From contig JAPPMR010000680.1 of NCBI GenBank assembly GCA_028818995.1, positions 1 to 7,782 on the forward strand: a DNA stretch of 7,782 bases. The letters run 5' to 3'. Below, one piece after another: positions 5,601 to 7,782 of this stretch. The position numbers were made by a program, and so were the translations under genes. The notes under the pieces are model-generated. The model worked only from the letters and a program-made list of their open reading frames with translations, was not told the DNA's origin and searched no databases. The stretch comes from Candidatus Poribacteria bacterium (lineage in GTDB: Bacteria; Poribacteria; WGA-4E; WGA-3G). The number at the start of each line of letters is the position of its first letter. Position 1 is the first letter of the stretch.

Positions 5601-7782
5601 TCCCACACGCAACCCCTTATACCCCTTATATGCCTTATGCATTTACCACTATCAACATGGGTAAACTTAACCTCCCGCGAAATCTCCTCAATCAAATTCA
5701 ACGACAACCTCATTATTATAGTGGTAGGAGTACGCAAACTTGGCAGCCAAATAGTTTTGAGGACGCACAAGCAGGCGCACTCGTACAATTGACAACAATT
5801 GCACAAAAACAGGGTAAATTGAATAAATTAATTGAGCAATATGAGACGAATGCTGCCGCTAATCCTAAAGATATAAAGACTCTTGAAACATTACTCCAAA
5901 TCTATACCTTATTCAACAACTCCAAAAGGGTAAGTGAGATTACTGAGCAATTGCTTTCTATATCTCCTAACGATCCAGCGTATCAACGCATGTGGTTGAA
6001 TCAGTTAACACAACAAAACATTGATTATGAAACGTGGAAAGCCCATTACGATAAAATGACAGCATTGACTCCTGACGCGCGAACCTGGCTTGCTATAAAC
6101 TACGCATCCATTTCATTTTACACTGGAAGAACAGAGAATGCAAAAAAAGTCTTGAGTGAACTTGAACACATGAAAGTTACAGACCTCAGCGCAGGGTTGA
6201 TGTTAGTACCTATTCTTGCTGAGTTGGGTAAAATGGATCAGGCAGAGAAAATGCTTGCTCAAATTCGGATACCGATAAATCAAGCAAATCCCCAAACCTC
6301 CCCAATTGGTGTTCCATATTTTCCAATGCAACGGCAGGGATTTCACAGTCAAATCTATTCTACGCTTGCAATCGCTTACCTCAATAACGGACAAACTGAG
6401 AAAGCAATAGAGCATTTCTGGACGCATCTTGAACGCACCAAACCCAAAACTACCAATTCCAAACGTGTCGCTCCACTTAAGTATGCATCATACTCATCTG
6501 GGGGATATACGCCGGTTCAATCAAGTTTTCCTTCGCCAACGATATATTACAACCGAGATAGGTTGCACTCCCTGCAACAGTTTTTCAACACAGTGTTAAT
6601 AAAAAACCAGCAAGAAATTTTATACAGCAAATTACAGACTGAACTGGATGCTGCTAATGGAAGGGACCGTATGTTACCGGGTTTGGCGTTAAGTTACTGT
6701 TATTGGTGGGCAGCAAAACGTAACAAAGCGCAAGAGATTCTCTCAGCACTACAAAAAGAATTCACTAACGACTTATCACTTAAACTGAATACCTGTTTTG
6801 TTTCTATGAATGTTGGGGAGCATAAAACTGCCCTTACGCTACTTAAGGAACTTGTGGAGGCAGACCCACGAAATCGCCGTCAATATAATCAGATGATGTT
6901 TCAGTTAGCAGTTTATACTGGTGATACTGTCATTATTCGTGAATTAATGACAAAATTTCTAAATTCTCCGAGTGGAACGCGTGAACTTTACCAGTTTTCA
7001 CAAAAACTTCAGAATGCTGGTCTAACACAATTTGCCCTTGCTGTAGCAAAAAAAGCAGTAGATATGTCAAAGGGAGAACGTGACCCGAATTTTCTGATGC
7101 AACTGAGCCGTCATTTAGAAAAGCTTGGAAGGCAACAAGATGCCGCACAACTTGCCGAACGCGCATTACGATTCGCCAATCAACGCGACCGTTATGGGCA
7201 AACCTTACATCAGTGGAATATGCAACATGCTTCACGTCTCATCAGAAATACTTCAGGTGTCCAAAACCGTGAACCAAAGTTGCTTGAAGCTGCACAACAG
7301 AATCCAAACTCGTTCCGCGCGCAGCTCAACTTGGCTAACTTCTATGAAAGGAACAAACAGTACCAAAATGCGTCAAAGGCTTATGAGGCAGCACTCGTAC
7401 TCAGACCTAAAGACAGCACAGTCCGACAACAATACGCGCAGATGCTCCAGCAGAGCGGAGACGTAAATAAGGCTGTTGATCAATACAATATTTTGCTCAA
7501 GGAAAATCCAAGTGCATTGGGTTACAATTCTCACCGCGTAATTGATGCTTTCTCAAATGCAGGAAAAATTAATGAACTCATTTCTTTTTCTAAGGAAATG
7601 ATTGCTCCGTCTTTTGGGTCTTTTGGACAAGGCACTGCCCTCAGTTTCGCACAAGGGGTTGCGCAGCACCTTCTTAGACACAATAATCCAAAAGCTGCAG
7701 TTGAAATCTATGAAAAAATAATTAAAGTTATCCCGAACAACTTGTACCTGTACACACAATTAATCTCTGCCTACGAAAATGT
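2684..7782 (+). CDS. Giant exported tetratricopeptide-repeat (TPR) protein, 3' end beyond the window
   Basis: I translated the frame codon by codon from the ATG after GGAGG: it is open to the window edge, giving 1699 complete codons with no stop. Residues 1-29 form a Sec signal peptide (basic MFGRKK, hydrophobic core, likely cleavage after ILA at 29) without a lipobox, so the protein is exported. Residues 35-88 hold an IIERYKLMLRQKP...FDRLYQFY...GLDAM...NPND segment. Helical hairpins of about 34 residues then follow almost continuously: about 25 at 89-956, about 5 at 1027-1193, one at 1224-1250 and about 11-12 from 1293 onward. They show the TPR pattern of a small residue in helix A, a Gly before the turn, an A-x-x-x-Y/F-x-x-A/L helix B and a closing D/N-P-x-D/N. 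Three non-repeat loops rich in Pro, Tyr, Thr and Ser interrupt them (about 957-1026, 1195-1222, 1250-1292). TPR solenoids bind other proteins, so a scaffold in the periplasm or at the cell surface is the likeliest role. The partner is unknown. A C-terminal domain outside the window could change this view. Confidence 0.93.
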   Translation, partial: MFGRKKSSIALCVLYILFFSLSTSSIILAQDETNDAKIIERYKLMLRQKPKEGSVFDRLYQFYLEGPGLDAMVTDYNAEAQANPNDSNVQLILGHLYKRLGKDTEALTAYQRAVELSQNNYYPHFALGKMYATQRQHENAIVELTKAVKLTEQVQSTSPEELTEIYKVLGRSYFRRDKVEEAINAWSKIAELDPEDIFARIELADLSHEQKLYPQAIAQHQAILEIKKEDPYRRCLSLREIGKIHEDTGTYEAARKHYDEALALTAPGNWLRKDLQQRIIGIYAADGNWEGLITYYQNKLETTPNEPELLGLLASAYIENQQLDESITTYRKGLELAPTDSGLRLNLITALRNAEKLEEAATEYEVLTEQQPDDFGIYRELGKLYVQLANVDKAKAVYQKMIDRDPQNASTYLILAEIYTGHEWMKDAVTAYQKAISLEPDNLDYIEYFGEYYFRQGNREQAVQTWNQMVADNKSNAENHDRLARLLGAKKFPTQAIDASRKAVQLMPDAYRYREALAKRLMENQEYEDALTEYAEAEKLAPNAFFAEQMGDQRIEIYRRQGTLLDEIGTVEEQLKKQTANVEETFALQMRLAKMYLKLGNITYGLEVLLEAKALRPDHIVVNRRLAEVYTQQNRQDDANAIYTHLIEIDSANAREYYANIARTHLNTMDFEAATEAAKQVVAHSPRNPEGHQLLAQIAKGSGNYDTAIASLKQAIRLRTDATDIRTELATTYKLSGNLRQALDQYWQCWKLSDSVSDKLAFVKPLSELYYDLGQHNEFQEKLKQLSKVDTSSVAPVLALANIYEDIGDLSNAKFQLARALDRQPDNQELLEQLVKINTDLGNIEDALNYQQQLVDAHPNAVHQQKLGELLYDAGREQEAIQAWTKLIHAKNQTLEAEIKLSNLLIRHGLLEEALLTLDRAGEKATDAKDIYKIGAMLVEMNELERAEPHFQRILEMPTPQTKPASATTTTHIPHATPYTPYMPYAFTTINMGKLNLPRNLLNQIQRQPHYYSGRSTQTWQPNSFEDAQAGALVQLTTIAQKQGKLNKLIEQYETNAAANPKDIKTLETLLQIYTLFNNSKRVSEITEQLLSISPNDPAYQRMWLNQLTQQNIDYETWKAHYDKMTALTPDARTWLAINYASISFYTGRTENAKKVLSELEHMKVTDLSAGLMLVPILAELGKMDQAEKMLAQIRIPINQANPQTSPIGVPYFPMQRQGFHSQIYSTLAIAYLNNGQTEKAIEHFWTHLERTKPKTTNSKRVAPLKYASYSSGGYTPVQSSFPSPTIYYNRDRLHSLQQFFNTVLIKNQQEILYSKLQTELDAANGRDRMLPGLALSYCYWWAAKRNKAQEILSALQKEFTNDLSLKLNTCFVSMNVGEHKTALTLLKELVEADPRNRRQYNQMMFQLAVYTGDTVIIRELMTKFLNSPSGTRELYQFSQKLQNAGLTQFALAVAKKAVDMSKGERDPNFLMQLSRHLEKLGRQQDAAQLAERALRFANQRDRYGQTLHQWNMQHASRLIRNTSGVQNREPKLLEAAQQNPNSFRAQLNLANFYERNKQYQNASKAYEAALVLRPKDSTVRQQYAQMLQQSGDVNKAVDQYNILLKENPSALGYNSHRVIDAFSNAGKINELISFSKEMIAPSFGSFGQGTALSFAQGVAQHLLRHNNPKAAVEIYEKIIKVIPNNLYLYTQLISAYEN

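Noticed and set aside
7125..7466. 113-codon plus-strand frame near the right end
   Set aside because: It is an out-of-frame reading of the TPR coding sequence, whose own frame stays open throughout with clear TPR spacing.

Overview
The window looks like AT-rich chromosomal DNA from a free-living or symbiotic bacterium. Three things suggest Candidatus Poribacteria or a nearby planctomycete-like lineage: gene-poor spacers crowded with short palindromic repeats (including GTTGGGT.../...GAAACCCAAC and GCCCCAGCGGGGCGAAATG types), ordinary bacterial Shine-Dalgarno sites, and a giant secreted TPR protein. The lineage is an inference from recalled repeat and protein style and was not checked by a search.

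Layout. Positions 1-548 carry no gene. They hold a 34-bp tandem array whose units each contain a small hairpin, a nested set of GAATGCC/GGCATTC inverted repeats, and a candidate sigma70-type promoter at 368-396 whose -10 box sits inside a TCACAAT/ATTGTGA palindrome. A 30-residue single-span membrane peptide (549-641) follows, then a 278-residue protein of unrecognised family (730-1566); both have good ribosome binding sites and lie on the + strand, so they may be co-transcribed. Positions 1567-2683 carry no gene and hold three consecutive inverted-repeat-bounded, MITE-like elements (1617-1732, 1979-2307, 2304-2532), with a cluster of ACTCTGA palindromes between the first and second. From 2684 one uninterrupted + strand frame runs off the right edge (at least 1699 codons). 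It encodes an exported protein built almost entirely of TPR-type helical hairpins, roughly 40 of them, interrupted by a few Pro/Tyr/Ser-rich loops.

How it fits together. No enzymatic pathway can be reconstructed. The TPR protein is probably a periplasmic or extracytoplasmic scaffold. The tiny membrane peptide and the 278-residue protein may form a small separate operon. The most unusual parts are the size and architecture of the TPR protein, the covarying tandem hairpin repeats, and the back-to-back non-autonomous elements just upstream of the TPR gene. The many smaller open frames inside and opposite the TPR gene are shadows.
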